NCBI RefSeq assembly: GCF_014196345.1 | Contig: NZ_JACIDN010000010.1 | Location: 62,001 to 126,000 of the forward strand | Direction: 5' to 3' | Length of the DNA stretch: 64,000 nucleotides | Source of the DNA: Methylobacterium brachythecii | GTDB lineage: Bacteria > Pseudomonadota > Alphaproteobacteria > Rhizobiales > Beijerinckiaceae | Shown: positions 57,936-64,000 of the stretch, in pieces | How the letters are laid out: each line of letters begins with the position of its first letter | Numbering within the stretch: the stretch's first letter is position 1 | Notes under the pieces: model-generated | What the model was told of the DNA's origin: nothing | The model's database searches: none | The model's input: only the letters and a program-made list of their open reading frames with translations | Position numbers and translations under genes: made by a program

Positions 57936-58435
57936 GCCGCCTCGCGTACTACGCCGACTTCGTCACGATGCCGGTCCTGGCGCTGGTGCTGATCGCCCTC
58001 GGCGACGCGACCATGCATGGCGTCATCGCCGGTATCCTGCTCTGGACGCTCGCCGAATACGTGCTCCATCGCTGGGCCTTTCACGCTCTGCCCTTCTTCA
58101 AGCCGGCGCACGACGAGCACCACGCCAAGCCCTCGGGCCGCACCGGCGTGACGTCCTGGCATTCGCTCGCGGTCTTCGGGGGTCTCGCCCTGGTGCTACC
58201 GGCCGGGATCCTCGCCGGCTTCGTGATCGGGTACCTCGCCTACATCACCGCGCACCACGCCGTGCACCACTGGCGTATCGCGCCGGGACATCTGCTCTAC
58301 GCGCTGAAGCTCCGGCACAACGCTCATCACCGCGGCGTCGAGGCGAATTTCGGCGTGGTGACCACGGTCTGGGACCGCGTCTTCGGCACGTACCGCCAGA
58401 TCAAGCGGCCAAGCCGAGCTTCAGGCCGACCGTAA
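57932..58435 (+). CDS. Fatty acid hydroxylase/sterol desaturase-like membrane protein
   Basis: 167 residues from ATG 57932. Membrane helices alternate with histidine clusters of the di-iron hydroxylase superfamily: HRWAFH, HDEHH, HHAVHH and RHNAHHRG, then the conserved FGVVTTVWDRVFGTYR ending. Should oxidise lipid or carotenoid-type substrates in the inner membrane. Odd in a lysis cassette between RlpA and endolysin. May change envelope lipids. Confidence 0.8.
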   Translation: MSRLAYYADFVTMPVLALVLIALGDATMHGVIAGILLWTLAEYVLHRWAFHALPFFKPAHDEHHAKPSGRTGVTSWHSLAVFGGLALVLPAGILAGFVIGYLAYITAHHAVHHWRIAPGHLLYALKLRHNAHHRGVEANFGVVTTVWDRVFGTYRQIKRPSRASGRP

Positions 58436-58646
58436 ACTCACCGATGAGCTCGGGGCCACAGATGCGGACGCGGACGCTTCCGCGCTTCCGGCCATTCGCT
58501 GCGATTTCGACGCGCTGCGGGACGCGACACACGCTCGCGAGGCTTATCCGAGCCGCCGCGTAGACCTCCGCGGGCGACATGCATGTCGCCGTTCGCGTGT
58601 CCGCCTGGATGATCGCCAGGGCCTCGCGCCGAAACGTCTCGCTCAT
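58401..58646 (-). CDS. Small hypothetical protein (convergent)
   Basis: 81 residues from the ATG after AGGAG (58646). Contains a beta-strand ending RKRGSVRVRICGPELIGEFT and two Cys. Overlaps the hydroxylase 3' end by 35 bp. Unknown. Confidence 0.5.
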   Translation of the reverse strand: MSETFRREALAIIQADTRTATCMSPAEVYAAARISLASVCRVPQRVEIAANGRKRGSVRVRICGPELIGEFTVGLKLGLAA

Positions 58647-58705
58647 CGTCATACTCCTCGCACCGGAAGCCAATCCGGCGAGGAAACCCTCGTTCCAGCA
58701 GAGAG

Positions 58706-59431
58706 ATGGTACAAATGGCCGCGAGCCTCGATCGCGCTGCCTTCTACAAGGCTGTGCGCACCGCCCCGTTCGGCAAGGGCCTGTCGTCCGCGCAGGTCGC
58801 CGGCATGGAGGCGATTCTCAACGCGGCGCCGTCGCTGCTCGGCACGACCTCGCTCGGATACTCCCTGGCAACGACCTTCCACGAGACGGCGCGCACCATG
58901 CAGCCGATCGAGGAGTACGGGCGCGGCAAAGGGCGGAGCTACGGTCCGACCGGCTTCTGGGGGCGCGGCTTCGTGCAGCTCACCTGGGAGGCGAATTACG
59001 CCAAGGCGACGGCGCGGCTTCGGCAGCTCGGCATCCTGAACGCCTCCGAGGACCTGGTGAAGACGCCGAAGCTCGCGATGCGCCTCGATGTGGCGGCCGC
59101 GATCCTGTTCTACGGCATGGTCGAGGGCTGGTTCACCGGCAGGAAGCTCGCGGACTACTTCGCCGGCGGCCGCTACGATCCGGTCGGTGCCCGGCACATC
59201 ATCAACGGGACCGACGACGACGACCTGATCGCCGGCTACTGCGGGCACTTCGTCGACGCGCTGCGGGCGGCCGGACACTCCATCATCCCGACCGCAGCGG
59301 CGATGCAGGTCGCAGCTCAGCCGGCGCCCTCCGGCAGCATGCTCCGGACCGGCGTCCAGGCGACCGGCGCCGCCACCAAGGGCGCGCTGAACTGGCTCTA
59401 CTCGACCGTCCACAACTCGCTGAAGGCCTGA
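58706..59431 (+). CDS. GH19-type (chitinase-fold) endolysin
   Basis: 241 residues (ATG 58706 or 58715). Catalytic segment FHETARTMQPIEEYGRG (Glu60 and Glu69/70) and the glycosidase motif GRGFVQLTWEANYAKA are characteristic of GH19-type lysozyme/endolysins. No signal peptide, so release needs a holin. Degrades peptidoglycan at lysis. Confidence 0.88.
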   Translation: MVQMAASLDRAAFYKAVRTAPFGKGLSSAQVAGMEAILNAAPSLLGTTSLGYSLATTFHETARTMQPIEEYGRGKGRSYGPTGFWGRGFVQLTWEANYAKATARLRQLGILNASEDLVKTPKLAMRLDVAAAILFYGMVEGWFTGRKLADYFAGGRYDPVGARHIINGTDDDDLIAGYCGHFVDALRAAGHSIIPTAAAMQVAAQPAPSGSMLRTGVQATGAATKGALNWLYSTVHNSLKA

Positions 59432-59433
59432 CG

Positions 59434-59697
59434 ATGTTCGATCGCCCCCTCTTCCGGGCGCGGCTGCGCCTGCATCGCTGGGCCGAGGCCGTGCGCGGCT
59501 GGAAGGTCTACCTGCTCGCCCTCGTGATCGGCCTGCCCGACATGCTTGATGCCCTCGCCGGCATCGACATCACCACGCTGCTGCCGCCCTGGGTGCCGGG
59601 CGCGAAGTTCGCCGCAGGTCTCGCCGTCGCGCGGGTGCTGGCTCGGGCCTACTCGCTGAGCCTTGCGCGCATCCTGCCGCCGGGAGGGCCACGCTGA
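59434..59697 (+). CDS. Small membrane protein, possible holin component
   Basis: 87 residues, 2 bp after the endolysin. Basic N-terminus (RPLFRARLRLHRWAEAV), hydrophobic segment VYLLALVIGLPDMLDALAGI and a C-terminal hydrophobic helix. Size and place suit a holin or pinholin. The stop overlaps the next ATG. Confidence 0.6.
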   Translation: MFDRPLFRARLRLHRWAEAVRGWKVYLLALVIGLPDMLDALAGIDITTLLPPWVPGAKFAAGLAVARVLARAYSLSLARILPPGGPR

Positions 59698-60107
59698 TGT
59701 GGAGCCTCTTCACTGGCATCTTCACCGGCGGGTGGAGCATGATCGCCAAGGGCATCCTCGGCGTATTCGGCAACTCCATCCTGCAGCCGATCCTTCAGCA
59801 TCTCGACGCGTCGACGGCCGCGAACCGGGACACGGCCATAGCCATGGTCCAGGCGGAGATCGCCGCGAACCAGGCCAAGGCCGCGATCGCAACGTCGTTC
59901 AAGGCGCTCGTCTATGGAATCGGCACACCGCCCGCGATCCATTTTGGGGCGACTTGCCTGAACCATACATTCGCCCTCGGTTGGCCCGTCATGCCGCTGC
60001 CGGCCGAATACGTGCCGGTCGAGCAGACGATCCTCACGGCGCTCTTCATCTCTTCGCCCCTCACCACGCTCGCTCGCGCCGGCGCCGCCCGGTTGCTGAA
60101 GGCATAA
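59697..60107 (+). CDS. Holin-like membrane protein (GTA-holin-type)
   Basis: 136 residues. Pattern of the three-TM GTA-type holin family: N-terminal amphipathic segment, a central charged helix (DTAIAMVQAEIAANQAKAAI), and hydrophobic parts around residues 70-118. Directly after the endolysin cassette. Likely lets the endolysin cross the membrane. Confidence 0.65.
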   Translation: MWSLFTGIFTGGWSMIAKGILGVFGNSILQPILQHLDASTAANRDTAIAMVQAEIAANQAKAAIATSFKALVYGIGTPPAIHFGATCLNHTFALGWPVMPLPAEYVPVEQTILTALFISSPLTTLARAGAARLLKA

Positions 60108-60113
60108 CCGACC

Positions 60114-60470
60114 ATGGACACGTCCTTCCTCGCCACGGGTCCGATTTCGTGGCCTGCGCTGATCGCGTTCGCCCTGTTTCTATTCGCGCTTGGCCGCGCC
60201 GCTGACTGGGTCGGGACGAAGCTGAAGGCTGGCACCGACAAGGCGGTGAGCCCGCTTACGGTCGACATGGCCGCCGTCAAAATTCAGATCGCGAGCCAGG
60301 CCGAGCAGCTAAATGCCTTCAAGGTCGAAGTAGCGCGAACCTATGTGACTGGTGACGTGATCACTCGTCTTGAACGTCGGATCGACGACATGGTCACCTC
60401 GGTGCGCCACGAGATGACGGAGACGCGCGAGGCCATGCTGCAGGCCTTCATGGGCCGGCCGCCGCGATAG
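60114..60470 (+). CDS. Spanin-like/lysis accessory protein
   Basis: 118 residues: N-terminal membrane anchor (ISWPALIAFALFLFALGRAA), then a coiled-coil ectodomain-like region (QIASQAEQLNAFKVEVARTY; RLERRIDDMVTSVRHEMTET). Topology matches an inner-membrane spanin, but no partner o-spanin is seen. Last gene of the rightward late operon before the terminator. Confidence 0.55.
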   Translation: MDTSFLATGPISWPALIAFALFLFALGRAADWVGTKLKAGTDKAVSPLTVDMAAVKIQIASQAEQLNAFKVEVARTYVTGDVITRLERRIDDMVTSVRHEMTETREAMLQAFMGRPPR

Positions 60471-60498
60471 CCGCCGAATTCTTCCCAGATCGTCCCAT

Positions 60499-60530
60499 GC
60501 GCCCCTGGCTTCGGCTGGGGGCGCTTTTTT
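60499..60530 (+). terminator. Rho-independent terminator of late operon
   Basis: 11-bp stem (two wobble pairs) closed by a TTCG tetraloop, then six T. The clearest terminator in the window; ends the rightward late transcript. Confidence 0.9.
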
Positions 60531-60562
60531 GCGGCCTGGTAAATTAAGCAAAATTGAGCTTC

Positions 60563-61033
60563 TCACGCAGGTTCGATGAAGCGACCGCCATTGTCGCGAG
60601 ACCATTGCAGTATTAAGCCGCAGAGCTCGCCGAGTTCGTCCAGAAGGGTCTCTACGTCTTTAGCCGTTCGCGGAACGACAAATTCTGGGACTTTACCCTT
60701 TTGACGGACCAACACCCGCTTTTCGAAATTATCCGCTTCGAACCCTTCGATACCATGGATAAGTCGATTTCGGGACTCGATTATCGCGATGGCACGCTGC
60801 GCTAGCGTGACTGCGGTTTCGTCACCCTTTTCCCTTGCAAGCACTTCAATATCCTTGGCTTTATTGCCAATCATGCGGCCGTGAAAGTCTCCAAGTTCTG
60901 AACCGCCGTTGCCCTGAAGCAGCGAGAAGGCTGCACTCAGCATCACATCAAGGCCGGCGGTGTCGAAAACCAGCTTCCCGAGAGCGATGAGTAACGCTTC
61001 GTCAGCTGCGCCATGAAAACAAATCTTCTGCAT
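60563..61033 (-). CDS. HEPN-like cargo protein
   Basis: 156 residues from ATG 61033. All-helical, with Rx4H motif Arg88-x4-His93 in ESRNRLIHGIEGFE, the catalytic arrangement of HEPN RNases. AT-richer than the late genes, located between the terminator and attR and transcribed leftward, the usual place for phage-borne defence genes. No antitoxin partner is seen beside it. Confidence 0.6.
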   Translation of the reverse strand: MQKICFHGAADEALLIALGKLVFDTAGLDVMLSAAFSLLQGNGGSELGDFHGRMIGNKAKDIEVLAREKGDETAVTLAQRAIAIIESRNRLIHGIEGFEADNFEKRVLVRQKGKVPEFVVPRTAKDVETLLDELGELCGLILQWSRDNGGRFIEPA

Positions 61034-61159
61034 CGGTTTACGGCGCGGCCTTTGGTGAAAGCTCAATTGTAGCTGATGATCTCCGCCACCTTAGGGATTA
61101 GCAGCAATCGGCAGTTCGATAAGCTGCACTCCGCGGTAGCTACATCTTATCAACTGTAG

Positions 61160-61993
61160 TCACAAAAACGATGACGTCCGCACTCCCACGAACATAGAAC
61201 GAAAGTTACTTGCATAATAACCGGCTTCCATGGAGTTTTTAATGTTTGGGCTAATATGATCAATTTGCTCAAATACCATATCAAATCCGGCATTGTGTAG
61301 ACATTGAAAAAGGCTTGGCTTAGTCAGCCAGAATGATTTCGTATTTGACCATGCTGCCCATTTAAGGCTTTCAAGTTCCTCTACGTTCTTCGCATCATGC
61401 TCGAAAAACCAACGGCCACGCATACCCTCATTCTCGGTCATTGAGGATAGGTTGAATTGCTCTCCCCCTTCTTCAGGGGCGTAGTGGGTGTTTATTATTA
61501 CCGCATCCCGTGCCTGGGCAGACATGGCATCGATAAACTGCACCGGATTCTGCAAATGATAAAGCAAACCACAACAGAATATTACATCAAACATTCCGTG
61601 AGTTTTTATATTTAAGACATCATCTTTAACGAAAGAAATATTGGGAAGACCAAGTGATTTCTGAACTAAAAGGCAATTATCATAGTTATTCTGCCTTACC
61701 TCAATACCAAGCGCGTCCAATCCAAGTCGAGCGAACTCAGCGGTATAGCCGCCTTCGAGACATCCCAGATCAGCTATCCTGCGTCCCTTGAGATTGGCCC
61801 TGTAAAGGAACTCGAGGCAGCGGATCGCCGCTTTTGCCCAACCTTCGTCAGACAACAGGCCCCCCGCTTCCGGAAACGTACTAGAGCCATCTGGCAGACG
61901 AACGTTGTGTGCGGTGAACGTCACGGGGCGCTTTGACCTACAAATCTGCGAGGCCCGAATCTCTAAAGGGCAGTTGCCCGAACCACAAAGCAA
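61160..61993 (-). CDS. SAM-dependent methyltransferase (cargo)
   Basis: Up to 277 residues; start uncertain (TTG 61993, or GTG 61924). Class I methylase core: GRRIADLGCLEGGYTAEFAR (motif I), GIEVRQNNYDN, FDVIFCCGLLYHLQNP. C-terminal half lacks a DNA-methylase target motif, so small-molecule, sugar or lipid methylation is more likely. AT-rich, ends beside the right arm site, likely lysogenic-conversion gene. Confidence 0.75.
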   Translation of the reverse strand: MLCGSGNCPLEIRASQICRSKRPVTFTAHNVRLPDGSSTFPEAGGLLSDEGWAKAAIRCLEFLYRANLKGRRIADLGCLEGGYTAEFARLGLDALGIEVRQNNYDNCLLVQKSLGLPNISFVKDDVLNIKTHGMFDVIFCCGLLYHLQNPVQFIDAMSAQARDAVIINTHYAPEEGGEQFNLSSMTENEGMRGRWFFEHDAKNVEELESLKWAAWSNTKSFWLTKPSLFQCLHNAGFDMVFEQIDHISPNIKNSMEAGYYASNFRSMFVGVRTSSFL

Positions 61994-62096
61994 CTTTTTC
62001 AGACGTCTCGATCGCCCTCAACCTTATGCAGACCGTGGGCGCGGGGCTCACATAGATCATCATAGGCTGGATCCGTTCATGAGCACCGAAGCTGGG

Positions 62097-62118
62097 GGTT
62101 TTCGGAGAATAAATGGAG
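62097..62118 (+). repeat. Probable integrase arm site (right)
   Basis: Exact copy of 5607-5628 in the same orientation, 39 bp inside attR. See left copy. The 61994-62156 stretch holds no gene. Confidence 0.6.
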
Positions 62119-62156
62119 AATCGAATTTAACGATCCGCTTAAGTAGCTAAAAAGAT

Positions 62157-62204
62157 TGGTGGGCAGTGACGGGCTCGAACCGCCGACATTCTCGGTGTAA
62201 ACGA
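62157..62204. repeat. attR core within tRNA-Val
   Basis: Right copy of the 48-bp attachment core. Phage-supplied sequence rebuilds the 3' half of the tRNA, so the gene stays intact after integration. Confidence 0.93.
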
Positions 62205-62232
62205 GACGCTCTACCAACTGAGCTAACCGCCC
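62157..62232 (-). tRNA. tRNA-Val (UAC)
   Basis: 76 nt including encoded CCA. Acceptor GGGCGGT pairs with ACTGCCC (one G-U). Anticodon stem TCTCG/CGAGA with loop TTTACAC gives anticodon UAC. T-loop TTCGAGC. Integration site of the prophage. Confidence 0.96.
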
Positions 62233-62293
62233 TGACCGTGCGCGGAGCGTTACGAAAAACGCTCCGCTTTCGCAAGCGGGGCCGCGGCGTGGC

Positions 62294-62509
62294 TCAGTAA
62301 TGCGGCGGGGGCGGCTCCGGCGCGCCGGCGCTCCCGCGGGCGGCAGAGGCCTCCTCGATCTGGGCTTCGAGGCGCTGGACCGCGCGCACCAGGGCGTCGA
62401 TCTTCTTCCATTGCGCGGTGATCGTCGCGTTGAGATCCTCGATCGTGGCCTCCTGCTCGGTGAGGCGGATCTCGAGGCGGTCGATCCGGCTGTCATGTGG
62501 GTCGGTCAT
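62294..62509 (-). CDS. slyX: SlyX family protein
   Basis: 71 residues from the ATG after CAGGAG. A coiled coil (RIDRLEIRLTEQEATIEDLN, RAVQRLEAQIEEA) and the family's PPHY C-terminus. Conserved chromosomal protein of unknown function; marks the return to host sequence. Confidence 0.88.
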   Translation of the reverse strand: MTDPHDSRIDRLEIRLTEQEATIEDLNATITAQWKKIDALVRAVQRLEAQIEEASAARGSAGAPEPPPPHY

Positions 62510-62590
62510 CGGTGCTCCTGTCGCCGGCCCTTGTATCCGAGGCGCGTTCACGCGTCCCCGCGAGCTGAGCGCTCCGGGGGGTGGGGTGAC

Positions 62591-62652
62591 GCGGGACGCC
62601 GCAGAACCACGGCAAGCTTGCAGTCAGAAACGACGGTTCCCCGGCGTCCCGC
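62591..62652. other. Structured intergenic inverted repeat
   Basis: GCGGGACGCCG (62591-62601) pairs perfectly with CGGCGTCCCGC (62642-62652). The 40-base interior holds the palindrome GCAAGCTTGC. The surrounding 62510-63184 stretch has no convincing protein gene. An AT-rich minus-strand promoter-like TTGACA lies near 63050, so a non-coding RNA is possible. Confidence 0.4.
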
Positions 62653-63062
62653 GGTCGGCGGCCCCCATGCGAGGCCGTCGGCCGGTTTTTCGTCGCGGTG
62701 TCTCCAACGGGATCCGGCCTGCGAGTAGACGTTTCCGGGTCGTGATGCCCCGGGTTGCCACAAAAGGGTCTGTCCCAGCCTACTGCCCCGTAGTGAGCAG
62801 CGCCGCAGTTCACTCTTCCGTCCCAGAGTTGGGTCACGGGACCGGTCATTTCCTCCCGGTGCGCGTTCCCGCGTGTCCGTGCCCGATCCGAGAGCGGCGT
62901 CTCGCCGAACCCGTCGCCCGGAGCGAGGGGACCGAACCCCCGCCGCAGGCACCGCCCCGCCTCCCATCACGCCTCCAGTCGGTCACCGGCGGCGCACCCC
63001 GAAAGTCCGGGACGCGAGTGAAAGGAAACAATCATAAAATAGGAATTATGTCAACATGTGAC

Positions 63063-63146
63063 CGTCGTTGCGGGCGCAGCGAAGCAATCCAGGCGACGTC
63101 TCCGCGTCTGAAGCGGCTGAATTGCTTCGTTGCGCTCGCAATGACG
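63063..63146. repeat. REP-like inverted repeat pair
   Basis: Two 26-bp arms (63063-63088 and 63121-63146) are inverted copies with three mismatches, built on the CGTCATTGCGAGCGCAGCGA-type repeat common in rhizobial and methylobacterial intergenic regions. Lies just downstream of trhO. Confidence 0.75.
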
Positions 63147-63184
63147 AGGATCGGCGCGATGGCGGGGCGCCCACTCGGGAACCG

Positions 63185-63934
63185 CTACCGCGTCTCCTCC
63201 GGCTCGTGCTCCGGCCGCTCCTCCAGCCCGTGGCCCAACGCGACTCGCTCGTCGAAGACGAAGCAGTCGCCGCGCCAGCGGCTCTCGGCCTCGGGCACGG
63301 TCTTGAGGTACTTTAGGATGCCGCCCTTGAGCAGGTGGACATGCGCGAAGCCGCGCTCCTTCAGATAGGCCCCGGCCTTCTCGCAGCGGATGCCGCCGGT
63401 GCAGAACAGCGCGACCTCTGGCTGCTCGGCCGGATCGAGCCCGTCCGCATAGGCGCGAAACTCCGAAAAACTCCTTGTGCCGGGATCGACCGCGCCCTCG
63501 AACGTGCCGAGCGCCACCTCGAAGGCGTTGCGGGTATCGACGAGGAGCAGGTTCGGCCGCGCCATCAGCGCGTTCCAGTCCTCGGGGGCGACGGTCTCGC
63601 CGGCCCCGCGCGTCGGATCGGTGCGGCCCCCGTCGAAGGTGACGATCTCGGGCTTCAGCTTCACCTTGAGGCGGCGGAAGGGCGGCGCCTCGGCGGTGGA
63701 GAGCTTGCATTCGAGGTTGTCGAGCCGGCCGCCGAGCAAGGGGCCACGCAGCTCCGCCAGGAAGGCGTCGATCGCCTCGGCCGAGCCCGCGACGGTACCG
63801 TTGATCCCCTCCTCCGCCAGCAGCAGCGTGCCGGCGATGCCGAGCGACTCGCACAGCGCCTGCAACGGCGCCTGCAACGCGGCGGCGTCGGGCAGAGAGA
63901 CGAACTGGTAGAGGGCGGCGACGGTGTGGGGCAT
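63185..63934 (-). CDS. trhO: tRNA uridine(34) hydroxylase (rhodanese-domain)
   Basis: 249 residues. N-terminal acylphosphatase-like domain (LLLAEEGINGTVAGSAEAID) and a rhodanese domain with active-site CTGGIRCEKA near residues 181-190. Same architecture as YceA/TrhO, which makes 5-hydroxyuridine at the wobble position of tRNA in an oxygen-dependent reaction. Length fits the family. No gene is seen in the last 66 bases of the window. Confidence 0.92.
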   Translation of the reverse strand: MPHTVAALYQFVSLPDAAALQAPLQALCESLGIAGTLLLAEEGINGTVAGSAEAIDAFLAELRGPLLGGRLDNLECKLSTAEAPPFRRLKVKLKPEIVTFDGGRTDPTRGAGETVAPEDWNALMARPNLLLVDTRNAFEVALGTFEGAVDPGTRSFSEFRAYADGLDPAEQPEVALFCTGGIRCEKAGAYLKERGFAHVHLLKGGILKYLKTVPEAESRWRGDCFVFDERVALGHGLEERPEHEPEETR

Positions 63935-64000
63935 GTCGCCGAGGGTTTAGCAGCGGCGTGGCGATGGTGAAACGCACGTCGGCGCAGAGCGGCCGTCCCT

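Larger units (their letters stand above)
5482..62204. mobile_element. P22-like temperate prophage integrated in tRNA-Val(UAC)
   Basis: About 56.7 kb bounded by a 48-bp direct repeat that is the 3' part of tRNA-Val. The integrase is next to attL. There is an immunity region with an S24-type repressor and divergent early promoters, then replication genes and P22-order head genes (terminase, portal, scaffold, coat, gp4, gp10, ejection proteins), tail fibre and lysis genes. All core modules look intact, with no interruption of terminase, portal, coat, helicase or integrase, so the element could still be inducible. AT-rich genes at 29.2, 52.2 and 60.6-62 kb look like later cargo. Confidence 0.93.

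Noticed and set aside
62418..63368. 316-codon plus frame and two minus-strand frames between slyX and trhO
   Set aside because: Low-complexity, no RBS and crossing the REP-like repeat; an RNase P or tmRNA identity was also considered, but the diagnostic core sequences are missing.
1..64000. CRISPR arrays or IS elements
   Set aside because: No regularly spaced repeats and no transposase-like frame were seen; the only array-like signal is the protein-level repeat in the C5 methylase.

Overview
The window is high-GC alphaproteobacterial chromosome interrupted by one complete-looking temperate prophage. The host is most likely a pink-pigmented methylotroph (Methylobacterium/Methylorubrum or a close relative). 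The clue is the left flank, which is a piece of a bacteriochlorophyll/photosynthesis cluster: a PucC-family MFS protein, bchP, tspO, a small membrane protein and a triheme cytochrome c. The right flank has tRNA-Val(UAC), slyX and trhO. The genus is inferred from gene content and composition, not from a search.

The prophage runs from attL (5482-5529) to attR (62157-62204), about 56.7 kb. It sits in the 3' half of the tRNA-Val(UAC) gene. The attachment core is a 48-bp exact repeat, and a second exact 22-bp repeat lies just inside each end as a probable integrase arm site. The layout is lambda-like for control and P22-like for the virion. From an immunity region (17.2-18.5 kb) with a LexA/CI-type S24 repressor, a long leftward operon (17.2 to 6.0 kb) encodes about two dozen tightly overlapping small genes, a YqaJ-type exonuclease, a C5 cytosine methyltransferase with about ten tandem repeats in its target-recognition region, a three-Cys Gp37/Gp68 protein, an ASCH-like protein and the integrase. 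The rightward early operon encodes a Cro-like protein, RusA, an MT-A70 adenine methyltransferase, a DnaB-type helicase and a DUF1376 replication protein. The two divergent promoters share one design: -35 TTGACG, an 18-bp spacer filled by the palindrome TCGGA-N4-TCCGA, then the -10.

From 29 to 34 kb lie accessory genes (a Schlafen/AlbA_2 protein, a second tyrosine recombinase, small proteins, a phage metallopeptidase). The head module follows in podovirus order: DUF2280 small terminase, TerL, P22-type portal, two extra small proteins, scaffold-like protein, P22-type coat, gp4-like and gp10-like head-completion proteins, and three ejection proteins, one with a tail-lysozyme domain. A leftward cargo block (two Rap1a/Tai-type secreted proteins, two small membrane proteins or peptides, a Tat-type trypsin-like protease) separates these from the tail-fibre genes. 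A YadA-anchor protein, RlpA-like protein, fatty-acid-hydroxylase-like protein, GH19-type endolysin and holin/spanin-like genes follow, then a strong terminator. Two AT-rich cargo genes (HEPN-like and a SAM methyltransferase) abut attR.

A three-copy dyad element (TTGACCCGWCGGGCAAA at 30224, 39551 and 53275), each copy followed by a hairpin before the next gene block, is the most unusual non-coding signal. All functions are read from sequence motifs and context; no database search was run.
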